From: Kitasatospora sp. MAA4
Lineage (GTDB): Bacteria; Actinomycetota; Actinomycetes; Streptomycetales; Streptomycetaceae
Reading direction: 5' to 3'
DNA: 64,000 nt
Assembly: GCF_029893355.1 (NCBI RefSeq)
Contig: NZ_JARZAI010000009.1
Coordinates: 124,001-188,000, forward strand
Numbering within the stretch: position 1 is the first letter of the stretch; each line of letters opens with the position of its first letter. Shown here piece after piece: positions 16,897 through 24,349 of the stretch. Both the position numbers and the translations under genes were made by a program. Below the pieces are notes generated by a model. The model did not search any database, was not told where the DNA came from, and worked only from the letters and a program-made list of their open reading frames with translations.

Positions 16897-17337
16897 GTGT
16901 CCCCCCAACACCCCGCTCTCCTGGACGAATTCCATGTCGTCCTCGGCGACGACGCCGTCCGCCGTGCTCGGGAGCGCATCGCCGACGCGGCCGTCGGCGC
17001 AGGGCTTCCGCTGTCGCGAAGCGCGTTGGCGGACGCGAAGCTCTGTGCGAGTGAGACGATCACCAACGCCCTGCTTCACGCGGGTGGTGAGTGCCGGGTG
17101 CGCGTTGAGTGGACCGGGTGGCAGCTGCGGGTGGCGATCGCGGACCGCTCGGTGCGACTGCCGTCGGTATTGCCCGCAACGGTGGGGCAGACCACGGGAC
17201 GTGGGCTCGCGCTCGTGGATGCGTTTGCGTGTTCGTGGGGCTGGGAGTCGACTCAGCTCGGGAAGGTGGTCCACTTCCTCATCACGGCGGACGAGGCCGA
17301 ACCGCCCGCTATAGCAGCGCAGTTGGCAGCTGCATGA
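16897..17337 (+). CDS. Anti-sigma-factor-type ATP-binding protein (HATPase_c)
   Basis: 146-aa GHKL ATPase of the RsbW/SpoIIAB type. The N box LCASETITNALLHAG near residue 52, VAIADRSVRLPS (G1-like, DxS in place of DxG) and TGRGLALVDAFACSWGWES near 92-110 are seen. Proteins like this partner XRE regulators in Streptomyces; the divergently placed TPR regulator is 125 bases away. GTG start after GAGGAG. Its stop overlaps the start of a small protein (ATGA), so the two are coupled. Confidence 0.85.
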   Translation: MSPQHPALLDEFHVVLGDDAVRRARERIADAAVGAGLPLSRSALADAKLCASETITNALLHAGGECRVRVEWTGWQLRVAIADRSVRLPSVLPATVGQTTGRGLALVDAFACSWGWESTQLGKVVHFLITADEAEPPAIAAQLAAA

Positions 17338-17528
17338 TGCCCAGTGAACGGTTGCCGAAACTGCCTCATGCAGACGATCGGCAGCAGAAGGTCGTGGACA
17401 AGGCGGTCAGGGACAGCCGTGAGGCCCTCGCCGACGGCGGCGGTGCGGAGTACGCACCCCGATACGAGTCCTGGCCCACTTGCTCGTGTCCTCAGCATTG
17501 CGATCAGGATGTCGCGCCGGCTCGGTAG
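17334..17528 (+). CDS. Small protein with Cys motif coupled to the ATPase gene
   Basis: 64-aa protein beginning MMPSERLPKLPHADDRQQKV, with a charged helical middle (VVDKAVRDSREALADGG) and a tail PTCSCPQHCDQDVAPAR carrying CxC-x3-C. Its tandem ATGs overlap the upstream TGA, a sign of translational coupling, and third-base composition is G/C-rich. A 9-bp hairpin covers its stop codon. I do not recognise the family. It could be a small metal-binding or adaptor protein; being non-coding is possible. Confidence 0.5.
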   Translation: MMPSERLPKLPHADDRQQKVVDKAVRDSREALADGGGAEYAPRYESWPTCSCPQHCDQDVAPAR

Positions 17529-17542
17529 CTGCCAGCCGGCGC
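17514..17542 (+). terminator. Terminator-like hairpin after the small Cys protein
   Basis: GCGCCGGCT (17514-17522) pairs with AGCCGGCGC (17534-17542) around an 11-base loop, overlapping the stop codon of the small coupled gene. It separates the ATPase pair from the peptide/JmjC genes. From 17543 to 17775 I see no gene; the promoter of the peptide locus must lie there but no clear -35/-10 was found. Confidence 0.5.
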
Positions 17543-17775
17543 CTGACCAAGAACTTCCTCCCTGCCCACTGAGGGCTGGGGAGGGATCGGCGCCGCCGGC
17601 CCTTTCGACGCTGGTCGGCGGGGCCGGAACCCTGCAGCAGGGCCCGCACCGGTCTTCGTTTGGCGCGGGCATGTGCAGGCGTGGTGCGAGCGCCCGACAC
17701 CCTCGGAGTGACTCGTGCCGAACCAGCAGTGGGGCCAGGCAACCGGCCTGCCCTCGTACCCCGAAGGAGTGCTTC

Positions 17776-17916
17776 ATGCCCGACAACCTCACCACCAGTA
17801 CCGAGCCGGAGGGCGACGGCCTGCTCGTCTCCCGTACCAAGGTCGCCGCGGCCCGCTCGCGTGGCGAGCAGCCCTCGGACGGCGGCTCCACCGGCCGTTC
17901 CGACGGCAACGACTGA
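17776..17916 (+). CDS. 46-aa candidate precursor peptide
   Basis: Short gene with a strong GAAGGAGT site 6-7 bases before its ATG. The product starts MPDNLTTSTEPEGDGLL, has an Arg/Lys/Ala centre (VSRTKVAAARSRG) and ends in a Ser/Gly/Asp-rich tail (PSDGGSTGRSDGND). It lies 10 bases before a JmjC oxygenase gene and in the same direction, an arrangement typical of ribosomal peptides modified by a neighbouring enzyme. No Cys is present, so it is not a lanthipeptide or sactipeptide; hydroxylation of Asp, Asn or Arg would fit. Precursor status is inference. Confidence 0.6.
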   Translation: MPDNLTTSTEPEGDGLLVSRTKVAAARSRGEQPSDGGSTGRSDGND

Positions 17917-17926
17917 CGGCTTTCCC

Positions 17927-19111
17927 ATGACCGCCGAGCAGTTCTCGGTGGTTGAGCGTCTGGGTGGGGATGACTTCCTCGCCCGGACGCTCGGCCGCAG
18001 CTTCAAGGTCGTACGCGGCGATGTCGCGTCACTCGCCGGACTGCTGAGCTGGGATGACCTCAACTCCATCCTGACCCACCACCGGTTCGAAGCCCCCCGC
18101 CTGCGTCTCGCAGCCGATGGCGAGCAGCGTCCCATCCATCTGTACTCCCGGCCGCTGGTCACCCGGCGGAGCACCGTGTGGCACCAGCTCCAACCGTCGG
18201 AGCTGCACAAGCAACTGGCCGACGGCGCCACGCTGGTCCTGGACGCCGTCGACGAACTCCACGCCGGCATCGGTGCTCTCGCCGCCCAGCTGGAGCGCTG
18301 GCTGCGGACGGGCGTCCAGGTCAACCTGTACGCCTCGTGGACCGGCATCGAGGGCTTCGGCGTCCATTGGGACGATCACGACGTCGTGGTGGTCCAGCTC
18401 GACGGCGCCAAGCGCTGGCGCCTGTACGGGCCGACCCGCATCGCACCGATGCACCGCGACGTCGATGTGCCGGAACCCCCTCCCGAGGAGCCGGTGGCCG
18501 ACCTGGTGCTGAACGCTGGTGACGTGCTCTACCTGCCTCGCGGCTGGTGGCACGCCGTCGCGGCTTCCGAGGGCCAGCACTCCCTGCACGTCACCTGCGG
18601 ACTGCAGAGCACGACCGGAGCGGACCTGATTACCTGGCTGTCGGAGACTCTGCGTGCACAGGAAGTCGTCAGGTCCGACGTTCCGCGCTTCGGCGCCGCC
18701 GCCGAGCAGCGGGCGTTCCTCGACGCGCTCGGCAGGCTCGTCGTCGCCGAACTGGAGAGCGCTGACCTGGTCACGCGCTTCGCCGCTACGCGCGACGCGA
18801 CCGAGCGGGTTCGGCTCATTCCGTCGCTGCCGTACATCACAGTGGCTCCGCCGGACCCGGACCTTCGCGTACGCCTGGTCACCGCCCGCGCCTCACTCGT
18901 AGCCGGTTCCGACAACACCGTGCGGCTGGTGGCGGGCGGCGAGGAGTGGACCTTCGCCGCGAAGGCCGGTCCAATGCTCGCCCGCCTCGTGGGCGGGGTG
19001 CCCCAGCGGTTGGCCGACCTGGCCCAAGCCGCCGGCATCACTCTGCCGCAGGCGGCCGGTATGGTGACGGAACTCGTCGCGGGCCAGGTCGCCGCGATCG
19101 GAGGAGCATGA
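17927..19111 (+). CDS. JmjC-domain (ROX-like) 2-oxoglutarate/Fe(II) oxygenase
   Basis: 394-aa cupin/JmjC protein. The iron triad is complete: His147-x-Asp149 in FGVHWDDHDVVVVQLDGAKRWRLYGP and His209 in YLPRGWWHAVAASEG. After the double-stranded helix come helical and winged-helix-like regions (to LADLAQAAGITLPQAAGMVTEL), the layout of NO66/MINA53-type ribosomal oxygenases and YcfD, which hydroxylate protein side chains. ATG 10 bases after the 46-aa peptide gene; the stop overlaps the following reductase start. A peptide or protein hydroxylase is therefore likely; the substrate is unproven. Confidence 0.85.
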   Translation: MTAEQFSVVERLGGDDFLARTLGRSFKVVRGDVASLAGLLSWDDLNSILTHHRFEAPRLRLAADGEQRPIHLYSRPLVTRRSTVWHQLQPSELHKQLADGATLVLDAVDELHAGIGALAAQLERWLRTGVQVNLYASWTGIEGFGVHWDDHDVVVVQLDGAKRWRLYGPTRIAPMHRDVDVPEPPPEEPVADLVLNAGDVLYLPRGWWHAVAASEGQHSLHVTCGLQSTTGADLITWLSETLRAQEVVRSDVPRFGAAAEQRAFLDALGRLVVAELESADLVTRFAATRDATERVRLIPSLPYITVAPPDPDLRVRLVTARASLVAGSDNTVRLVAGGEEWTFAAKAGPMLARLVGGVPQRLADLAQAAGITLPQAAGMVTELVAGQVAAIGGA

Positions 19112-19929
19112 TGAGCACTCGGCTGGGTCTGGGCACCTACCGCTGCGCCGACGTGTGCCAGGCCGCCGCGATGGCCGCGTCGCAGGGTGCCGACTGGGTG
19201 GACACCGCGCCCAACTACGAGAGCGGCCAGGCGGAGAGGTCGCTCGCCACCGTCCTTGCCCTGTATCCGGACCTCCACGTCTCGACCAAGGTCGGCTTCG
19301 TACCGGACAGCGCCAAGCGCCTCGGCGTGCAGGCCGGTGCGCTGTCCGGCGAGGGCGCCGAGCGAGGTCACTGCCTGGCCCCCGCCTACGTCGCCTGGCA
19401 GGTCGCGCGCAGCAAGCGGCGGCTGGGCCGCGCGCCAGACCTGGTGTTCCTGCACAACCCGGAACACCACTGCGCCGACAAGGACATTGCGGACCGGATC
19501 TGGGCGGCGTTCCTCGCTCTGGAGGACGCGTGCAGTAACGGGACTGTCAGCGCCTACGGCGTCGCGACATGGCGCGGCTTCAGCAGCGGCCTTTTCGACG
19601 TGGCGACTCTGCCCGAACTCGCCTCCAAGGCCAGCGCCCGCAGCACCACCTTCGGGCCATTCAACTCCCCATCTCACTGGTCCATCTGGCACCCGTCGCG
19701 CACGCACTCGACGGCCACGGTGTCCTGGTCGACGCGGTCGCGGCGGAGCTGGAGGTCTTCGCCTCTGCCCCGCTGCACTGCGGCGAGGTTCCCGGCATGG
19801 TTACTCGGGAGCTGTCCGAACTGATCAGTCCGGGTAGAACACCAGTCCAGTCAGCCTTGCGACGCAGTTGGTCAACCGCCGCTGTCCCCGGAGACGTTGA
19901 GAAGGATCACGGATGTACTCGGAACCTGA
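19111..19929 (+). pseudogene. Aldo/keto reductase, frameshifted and internally deleted
   Basis: The first 180 residues (MSTRLGLGTYRCADVCQAA, DWVDTAPNYESGQAERSL, VSTKVGF, FLHNPEHH, SAYGVATWRGF) form an aldo/keto reductase N-terminus. Near 19654 the homologous text jumps to another frame (AIQLPISLVHLAPVAHALDGHG..SPGRTPVQSAL), consistent with one lost base. Near 19845-19875 it returns to the original frame as QPPLSPETLRRITDVLGT and a stop at 19929, skipping roughly 40-50 residues expected between. The gene start has GGAGGAG and overlaps the JmjC stop. Read as it stands the product would end at 19824 with a nonsense tail. Decay or sequence error cannot be told apart here. Confidence 0.7.
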
Positions 19930-20755
19930 GCCCGGCACCGCCAAACGCATGCGCGAGACGCACGCGGCGGCAGCCGCCGCTCTCCGCTCAGCGCCGGTCG
20001 GGTCTGACGAGGCATGGGGCTGGCGAGGACGCACCCTGAGTCGTGCGGTCTCCACGCCGCTCGGCGCAGGGTGGCTCCGACTGGTGTGCGCTCCGGCCGA
20101 CAAAGCTGGCGGAAAGCTCTGGGAAGGGCCGCAGGAGGCTGAGCGCTCCATGCCTTCCGCGGTTCCCCGCCCTCGCCTACGCGATCGGCGTGCCTGGACC
20201 GAAGGCGACTACGGCTACTTGGCTGAGCTGTACGACAGAGTCACCGACCGGACCGTCACCGCCGAGGGACCCATCCTCCGGACCGTCCCCGATCTGGACG
20301 AGGCCTGGTGGTCCGGGCTGAGCACCGCGGTCGACCTCATTGCCGAGGTCCCCACCGAGCGGGTGGCGGTCCGCCAGGAGTACCTGGACCGGGCCATGCC
20401 GCACTACCTGGGCGTCTCCCTCGACACCACCGTCCCCGCCTGGTCGACGGCTCACGGCGACCTGCACTGGGCCAACCTCACCGGACCGCAGCTCACGCTT
20501 CTCGACTGGGAGGGCTGGGGAATCGCCCCCGCCGGCTACGACGCCGCACTTCTGCACGCCTACAGCCTCCTCGTGCCCGAGACCGCAGCCGAGGTGCGAC
20601 ACCGCCTCGGACACGTACTCGACACCCCCGTAGGCCGATTCGCCGAGCTCGTTGTCATCACCGAACTGCTGCAGGCCACCACCCGAGGCGACCACCTCGC
20701 ACTGGAAGATCCACTGCGTGCGCGCCTCATTTGCCTGCTGGGCCGGGTCCACTGA
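19913..20755 (+). CDS. APH-family phosphotransferase
   Basis: 280-aa aminoglycoside-phosphotransferase-fold kinase. N-lobe Lys region LVCAPADKAGGKLWEGPQEAER, Brenner motif AHGDLHWANLTG near residue 183 and metal-binding LLDWEGWGIAP near 197 are present. The ATG overlaps the 3' end of the aldo/keto reductase gene. Its position closing the peptide-JmjC-reductase set suggests phosphorylation of a small molecule or peptide side chain rather than antibiotic resistance; this is inference from context. Confidence 0.75.
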   Translation: MYSEPEPGTAKRMRETHAAAAAALRSAPVGSDEAWGWRGRTLSRAVSTPLGAGWLRLVCAPADKAGGKLWEGPQEAERSMPSAVPRPRLRDRRAWTEGDYGYLAELYDRVTDRTVTAEGPILRTVPDLDEAWWSGLSTAVDLIAEVPTERVAVRQEYLDRAMPHYLGVSLDTTVPAWSTAHGDLHWANLTGPQLTLLDWEGWGIAPAGYDAALLHAYSLLVPETAAEVRHRLGHVLDTPVGRFAELVVITELLQATTRGDHLALEDPLRARLICLLGRVH

Positions 20756-20770
20756 GTGAGCCGACGTACG

Positions 20771-20809
20771 GCGGGGCCGGTTGAGAGGTGATCTCCCAAC
20801 CGGCCCCGC
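20771..20809. terminator. Bidirectional terminator between kinase and CBS genes
   Basis: Long stem with arms 20771-20787 and 20793-20809, 13 unbroken G/C-rich pairs then one A-C mismatch and three more pairs, 5-base loop. It lies between convergent genes (kinase stop 20755, CBS stop 20827) and can serve both. Confidence 0.85.
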
Positions 20810-20826
20810 CCGTCTGTCACTCAGCC

Positions 20827-21261
20827 TCAGTGGCTGGTGTAGACGCTGTCCATGAAGGCGAGGATCTGCTCGTCGGTGAGGCGGTGGCCTTCGCGGTGGC
20901 CGTGGGCGAGGTCGGCTTCGCTGATCATGCCGACGAGCATGTCGTTGTCGATCACCGGCATGCGGCGGATCTGGTGCTTCTCCATCTTCTTCAGGACCAT
21001 GTCCATCGAGTCGTCGGCGCGGACGCAGTGCAGGTGGCCACTGAGCTCCATCGCCTTCATCGTCTTGGGGTCCTTACCCTCGGCGATACATCGGGTGATG
21101 ATGTCGCGGTCGGTGATCATGCCCTTGAGCTTCTTGTCCTCGCCGCAGATGGGGAGGGCACCGACGCCCATGTCCCGCATCATCCGTGCGGCGTCCATGA
21201 GGGTCTGGTTGGCGTCGATGCACTGGGCTCCGCTGTGCATGATGTCGCGCGCCATGATCAT
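20827..21261 (-). CDS. Paired CBS-domain protein
   Basis: 144-aa protein of two CBS domains: residues 3-60 (ARDIMHSGAQCIDANQTLMDAARMMRDMGVGALPI..LKGMITDRDI) and 75-130 (HLHCVRADDSMDMVLKKMEKHQIRRMPVIDNDMLVGMISEADLA). Such free-standing pairs bind adenine nucleotides and act as regulators or stress proteins. AGGAG precedes the first ATG; a second ATG two codons on is possible. Unusually Lys/Met-rich for the window. Confidence 0.9.
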   Translation of the reverse strand: MIMARDIMHSGAQCIDANQTLMDAARMMRDMGVGALPICGEDKKLKGMITDRDIITRCIAEGKDPKTMKAMELSGHLHCVRADDSMDMVLKKMEKHQIRRMPVIDNDMLVGMISEADLAHGHREGHRLTDEQILAFMDSVYTSH

Positions 21262-21461
21262 GGGATTGCTCCTTCGCTTGCCGAAAGTATCGGTTCCATC
21301 ACCGTAGGTGCCTGGCGGGATGGTCGCGAGTGGAGAGCGGCGATAAGGGAAGCGTTATTAGACTGTGCGTTGATAAGAATGGTCGAAACCCTTGTGGCCC
21401 GCCGTACCCGCCAGTAGTTTGAGGTGCTGCCACCACCCCCGCAGGTCAGGAGGGTCCCCCC

Positions 21462-22355
21462 ATGCCCGGTACCGGAAGCGCCCCAGAGGTGCACGACAAC
21501 CTCGTCCTGGAGCCGCGCGACGTGCGGTTCGACTGGTCGCGGCTGCCGCTGCACTGGATCCCGGACGAGCCGTTCGCCACCCACACCATCAACGTGCTGC
21601 ACCTGTTGCTCCCGGAGGGTGAGCGCTGGTTCGTCCGGGTCTTCAAGGAGGCGCTGCCGCTGATCACGGACGAGCAGCTGCGTGAGGAGGTGCTCGGCTT
21701 CATCGGGCAGGAGGCGATCCACGCCCAGGCGCACGAGGAGGTGCTGGAGCACCTGCTCGCGCAGGGGCTCGACCCGCGCCCGTACGTCCGGCAGCTCGAA
21801 TGGCTCTTCCAGCGGGTGCTGGGCGAGAGGCCGGGGCTCAGCGCCCGGGCCCGGCGCGAGAACGTGATCGAGCGGGTGGCCTTCGTGGCGGCGATCGAGC
21901 ACTTCACCGCGTTCCTCGGCAACTGGGCGCTCAACTCGCCCGGCCTGGACCGCGCGCAGGCCGACCCGACGATGCTGGACCTGCTGCGCTGGCACGGCGC
22001 CGAGGAGGTCGAGCATCGCAGTGTGGCGTACGACCTGATGGTCCACCTGGACCCGGGCTACCTGCGGCGGATCCGCGGGATGGTGGTCTCCGGGCCGCTG
22101 CTGGTGCGCCTGTGGGTGCGCGGCGTGCGCTTCCTGCTGGCGGCTGACCCGACGCTGCGCGGGCGGGTCAGGCCCAGCTGGCGGGCGGCGCGGGCGGCCG
22201 CCCTGCGCGGGATGCTGCCGGACCCGGTGCAGTCGCTGCGGTCCGGCCTGCGCTACCTCAAGCCCGGCTACCACCCGACCCAGGAGGGCTCCAGCGCACA
22301 GGCGTTGAGCTACCTCGCGACCTCTCCGGCCGCCCGCGCCGCCGTCACTCGCTGA
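21462..22355 (+). CDS. Metal-dependent hydrolase (PF10118, di-iron ferritin-like)
   Basis: 297-aa protein of the predicted metal-dependent hydrolase family PF10118. Helical metal-ligand motifs are visible: GFIGQEAIHAQAHEEVLEHL near residue 85, FVAAIEHFTAFLGNWAL near 147 and WHGAEEVEHRSVAYDL near 185, resembling a di-iron carboxylate core. GGAGGG before the ATG. First gene of a four-gene rightward operon with ferredoxin reductase, M24 peptidase and a hydrolase-SDR fusion; a di-iron oxygenase fed by the reductase is a reasonable inference. Stop codon lies inside a 9-base tandem repeat. Confidence 0.8.
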   Translation: MPGTGSAPEVHDNLVLEPRDVRFDWSRLPLHWIPDEPFATHTINVLHLLLPEGERWFVRVFKEALPLITDEQLREEVLGFIGQEAIHAQAHEEVLEHLLAQGLDPRPYVRQLEWLFQRVLGERPGLSARARRENVIERVAFVAAIEHFTAFLGNWALNSPGLDRAQADPTMLDLLRWHGAEEVEHRSVAYDLMVHLDPGYLRRIRGMVVSGPLLVRLWVRGVRFLLAADPTLRGRVRPSWRAARAAALRGMLPDPVQSLRSGLRYLKPGYHPTQEGSSAQALSYLATSPAARAAVTR

Positions 22356-22404
22356 GCCCGCTGAGCCCGCTGAGCCCGCTGAGCCCGCTGAGCCCGCTGA
22401 GCCC
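22351..22404 (+). repeat. Six tandem copies of GCTGAGCCC
   Basis: Six perfect 9-base repeats begin inside the last codons of the PF10118 gene, whose TGA lies in the first copy, and fill most of the gap to the next gene. Each copy offers a TGA in this frame. Copy number probably varies by slippage. Confidence 0.95.
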
Positions 22405-22425
22405 GAGCCCCGGAGTACCCGTCCC

Positions 22426-23508
22426 ATGGACCGCACCAACCCGCAAGCGCCGCCCGACCTCTACGGTCGCCCGCAGGCGGACCCCTTCATGCGCCGCCTG
22501 ACCGCCTTCGGCGACCGCTACACCCCCGCGCTGGGCAGCCGAGGCCTGCGCCGCAACCCGCGGCTGCCCGCGCCGAGGGCGCTGCCCGCGCTGGTCCTGG
22601 TGGTCACCGGCCACCGGCCGGTCGCCGAGGACGTGGTCGAGCTGCGGCTGGCCGACCCGTCCGGCGGCGTGCTGCCCGGCTGGCAGCCCGGCGCGCACCT
22701 GCGGCTGACGCTGCCCTCTGGCCGTGAGCGGCACTACTCGCTCTGCGGCGACCCGGCCGACCGCACGTCCTACCGGATCGCGGTGCGCCGACTGGCGGAC
22801 GGCGGCGGCGGTTCGCGGGAGATCCACGACGAGTTGCACCTGGGCGTCCGGCTCACCGTCCGGCGCCCGCGCAACGGGTTCCCGTTCTGCGGTGAGCAGC
22901 GGCTGCTGCTGCTGGCCGGCGGGATCGGCGTGACGCCGCTGCTGCCGATCGCTCGGGAGGCCCAACGGCGCGGCCTGGACTGGCACTTGGTGTACGCCGG
23001 ACGAACCCTCGCAACCATGCCGTTCGTCGAGGAGTTGCGCGCGCTGGCCCCCGAGCGGGTCACCCTCCTGGTCGGCCGGATACCCAGCGGGGCGGAACTC
23101 CTGGAGTCGGCCCGCCCCGGCAGCGCGGTGTACTGCTGCGGCCCGGCCCCGATGCTCGCCGCCGTGCAGCGGGCGCTGGACGAATCGCCCGCCGGCACGC
23201 TGCACTTCGAGCGCTTCGCCGCCGCGCCGATCACCGACGGCAAGCCGTTCACCGTCCAACTCGGCGCGGACGGACCGACCTTGGACGTCCCGGCGGACCG
23301 CTCCGCGCTGGACGTGCTGCGCGAGGCGCGGCCCGACCTGCCGTACTCCTGCCACCAGGGCTTCTGCGGCACCTGCCGGCTCCACGTCCTGTCCGGCACT
23401 CCCGAACACCGCGACCGCCGGCTGACCTCCGAGGAACGGGCGGACGGCGCCCTGCTGCCCTGCGTCTCCCGGGCCGCCGAGGGCGACCGCCTCGTCCTGG
23501 ACATCTGA
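22426..23508 (+). CDS. Ferredoxin-type oxidoreductase (FAD/NAD + 2Fe-2S)
   Basis: 360-aa electron-transfer protein: FAD-binding domain (LRLTLPSGRERHYSLCGDP near residue 95), NAD domain (LLLLAGGIGVTPLLP near 163; VYCCGPAPML near 235) and a C-terminal plant-type 2Fe-2S domain with CHQGFCGTC near 308 and LLPCVS near 343. About 50 extra N-terminal residues precede the usual core. This layout serves Rieske or di-iron oxygenases; the preceding PF10118 protein is the natural partner. Confidence 0.9.
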   Translation: MDRTNPQAPPDLYGRPQADPFMRRLTAFGDRYTPALGSRGLRRNPRLPAPRALPALVLVVTGHRPVAEDVVELRLADPSGGVLPGWQPGAHLRLTLPSGRERHYSLCGDPADRTSYRIAVRRLADGGGGSREIHDELHLGVRLTVRRPRNGFPFCGEQRLLLLAGGIGVTPLLPIAREAQRRGLDWHLVYAGRTLATMPFVEELRALAPERVTLLVGRIPSGAELLESARPGSAVYCCGPAPMLAAVQRALDESPAGTLHFERFAAAPITDGKPFTVQLGADGPTLDVPADRSALDVLREARPDLPYSCHQGFCGTCRLHVLSGTPEHRDRRLTSEERADGALLPCVSRAAEGDRLVLDI

Positions 23509-23518
23509 GGAGCACTCC

Positions 23519-24349
23519 ATGCAGACCTTCCCGTTCAGTGCCCGGGACCTCGACCGCTTCCGCGAGGTCCAGCAACTCGCCTACCGCTGCGCCGAGCAGG
23601 TCGCCGCCTGGATCGAACCCGGGGTGACCGAGCGGCAGGCCACCGCCAAGCTGCGGCGCTGCCTGGTGGCCGAGGGTGTACAGGACTTCTTCCACATCCC
23701 GTTCGCCTGGTTCGGCGACCGGACCGCCTTCCGGCACTTCCACACCCCGCTGCAGTTCTTCGCCGGCGGCCGGGTGCTGCGCGAGGGCATGCCGTACGTG
23801 CTCGACTGCGCGCCGGTGGTGGACGGTTACACCGCCGACATCGGCTACGGCGGCAAGGTCGGCGCCAACCCGATCTGGGACCGGCTGGCGCTGGACCTCC
23901 AGATCTACCGGGAGTTGATCCTTCGCGAGGTGCGCGCCCGCAAGCCGTTGAACGAGGTCTACGCGGCCGTGGACGCGCAGATCGCCGCGCACGGCTACGA
24001 CAACCGCCACCAGGTCTACCCTGGACGGGTGATCGGCCACCAGGTGACCCGGACCGTCAGCCGGGGACCGGCCGGGGTGAACGTCCTCGGCTTCGGGGTG
24101 CGCACCCTGCAGACCCTCGGGCGCGAGCTCATCAGCGAACGCCTGCACGGACGTTCGCCGCTCTGGGCGGACGGCCGGTCCTCTGCTCACGCGCCCACTC
24201 CGGGCCTGTGGGCGGTGGAGCCGCACATCGGCTTCCGCGAGGTCGGCATCAAGTTCGAGGAACTGCTGGTGGTCACCGAGGACGACGCCTACTGGCTCGA
24301 CGACGACCTGCCGCACGTGCGGCGCTGGACCCTGGAGGCAGCCGCATGA
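23519..24349 (+). CDS. M24-family metallopeptidase-like protein
   Basis: 276-aa pita-bread-fold protein (aminopeptidase P/creatinase superfamily). Metal-site text is recognisable: VLDCAPVVDGYTADIGYGGK near residue 95 (two Asp), VYPGRVIGHQVTR near 165 (His) and LWAVEPHIGFREVGIKFEELLVV near 230 (two Glu). Ligands look shifted from classical M24, so it may be a non-peptidase member. Stop overlaps the next start (ATGA). Its role in a putative oxygenase/hydrolase operon is unclear. Confidence 0.8.
   Translation: MQTFPFSARDLDRFREVQQLAYRCAEQVAAWIEPGVTERQATAKLRRCLVAEGVQDFFHIPFAWFGDRTAFRHFHTPLQFFAGGRVLREGMPYVLDCAPVVDGYTADIGYGGKVGANPIWDRLALDLQIYRELILREVRARKPLNEVYAAVDAQIAAHGYDNRHQVYPGRVIGHQVTRTVSRGPAGVNVLGFGVRTLQTLGRELISERLHGRSPLWADGRSSAHAPTPGLWAVEPHIGFREVGIKFEELLVVTEDDAYWLDDDLPHVRRWTLEAAA

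Noticed and set aside
17344..17916. 190-aa frame extending the peptide gene upstream
   Set aside because: The upstream part is Arg/Ser/Pro-rich shadow text; the strong GAAGGAGT site is at the internal ATG 17776.
22351..22404. Possible CRISPR-like array
   Set aside because: Perfect 9-base tandem repeats without spacers; a microsatellite-type repeat.
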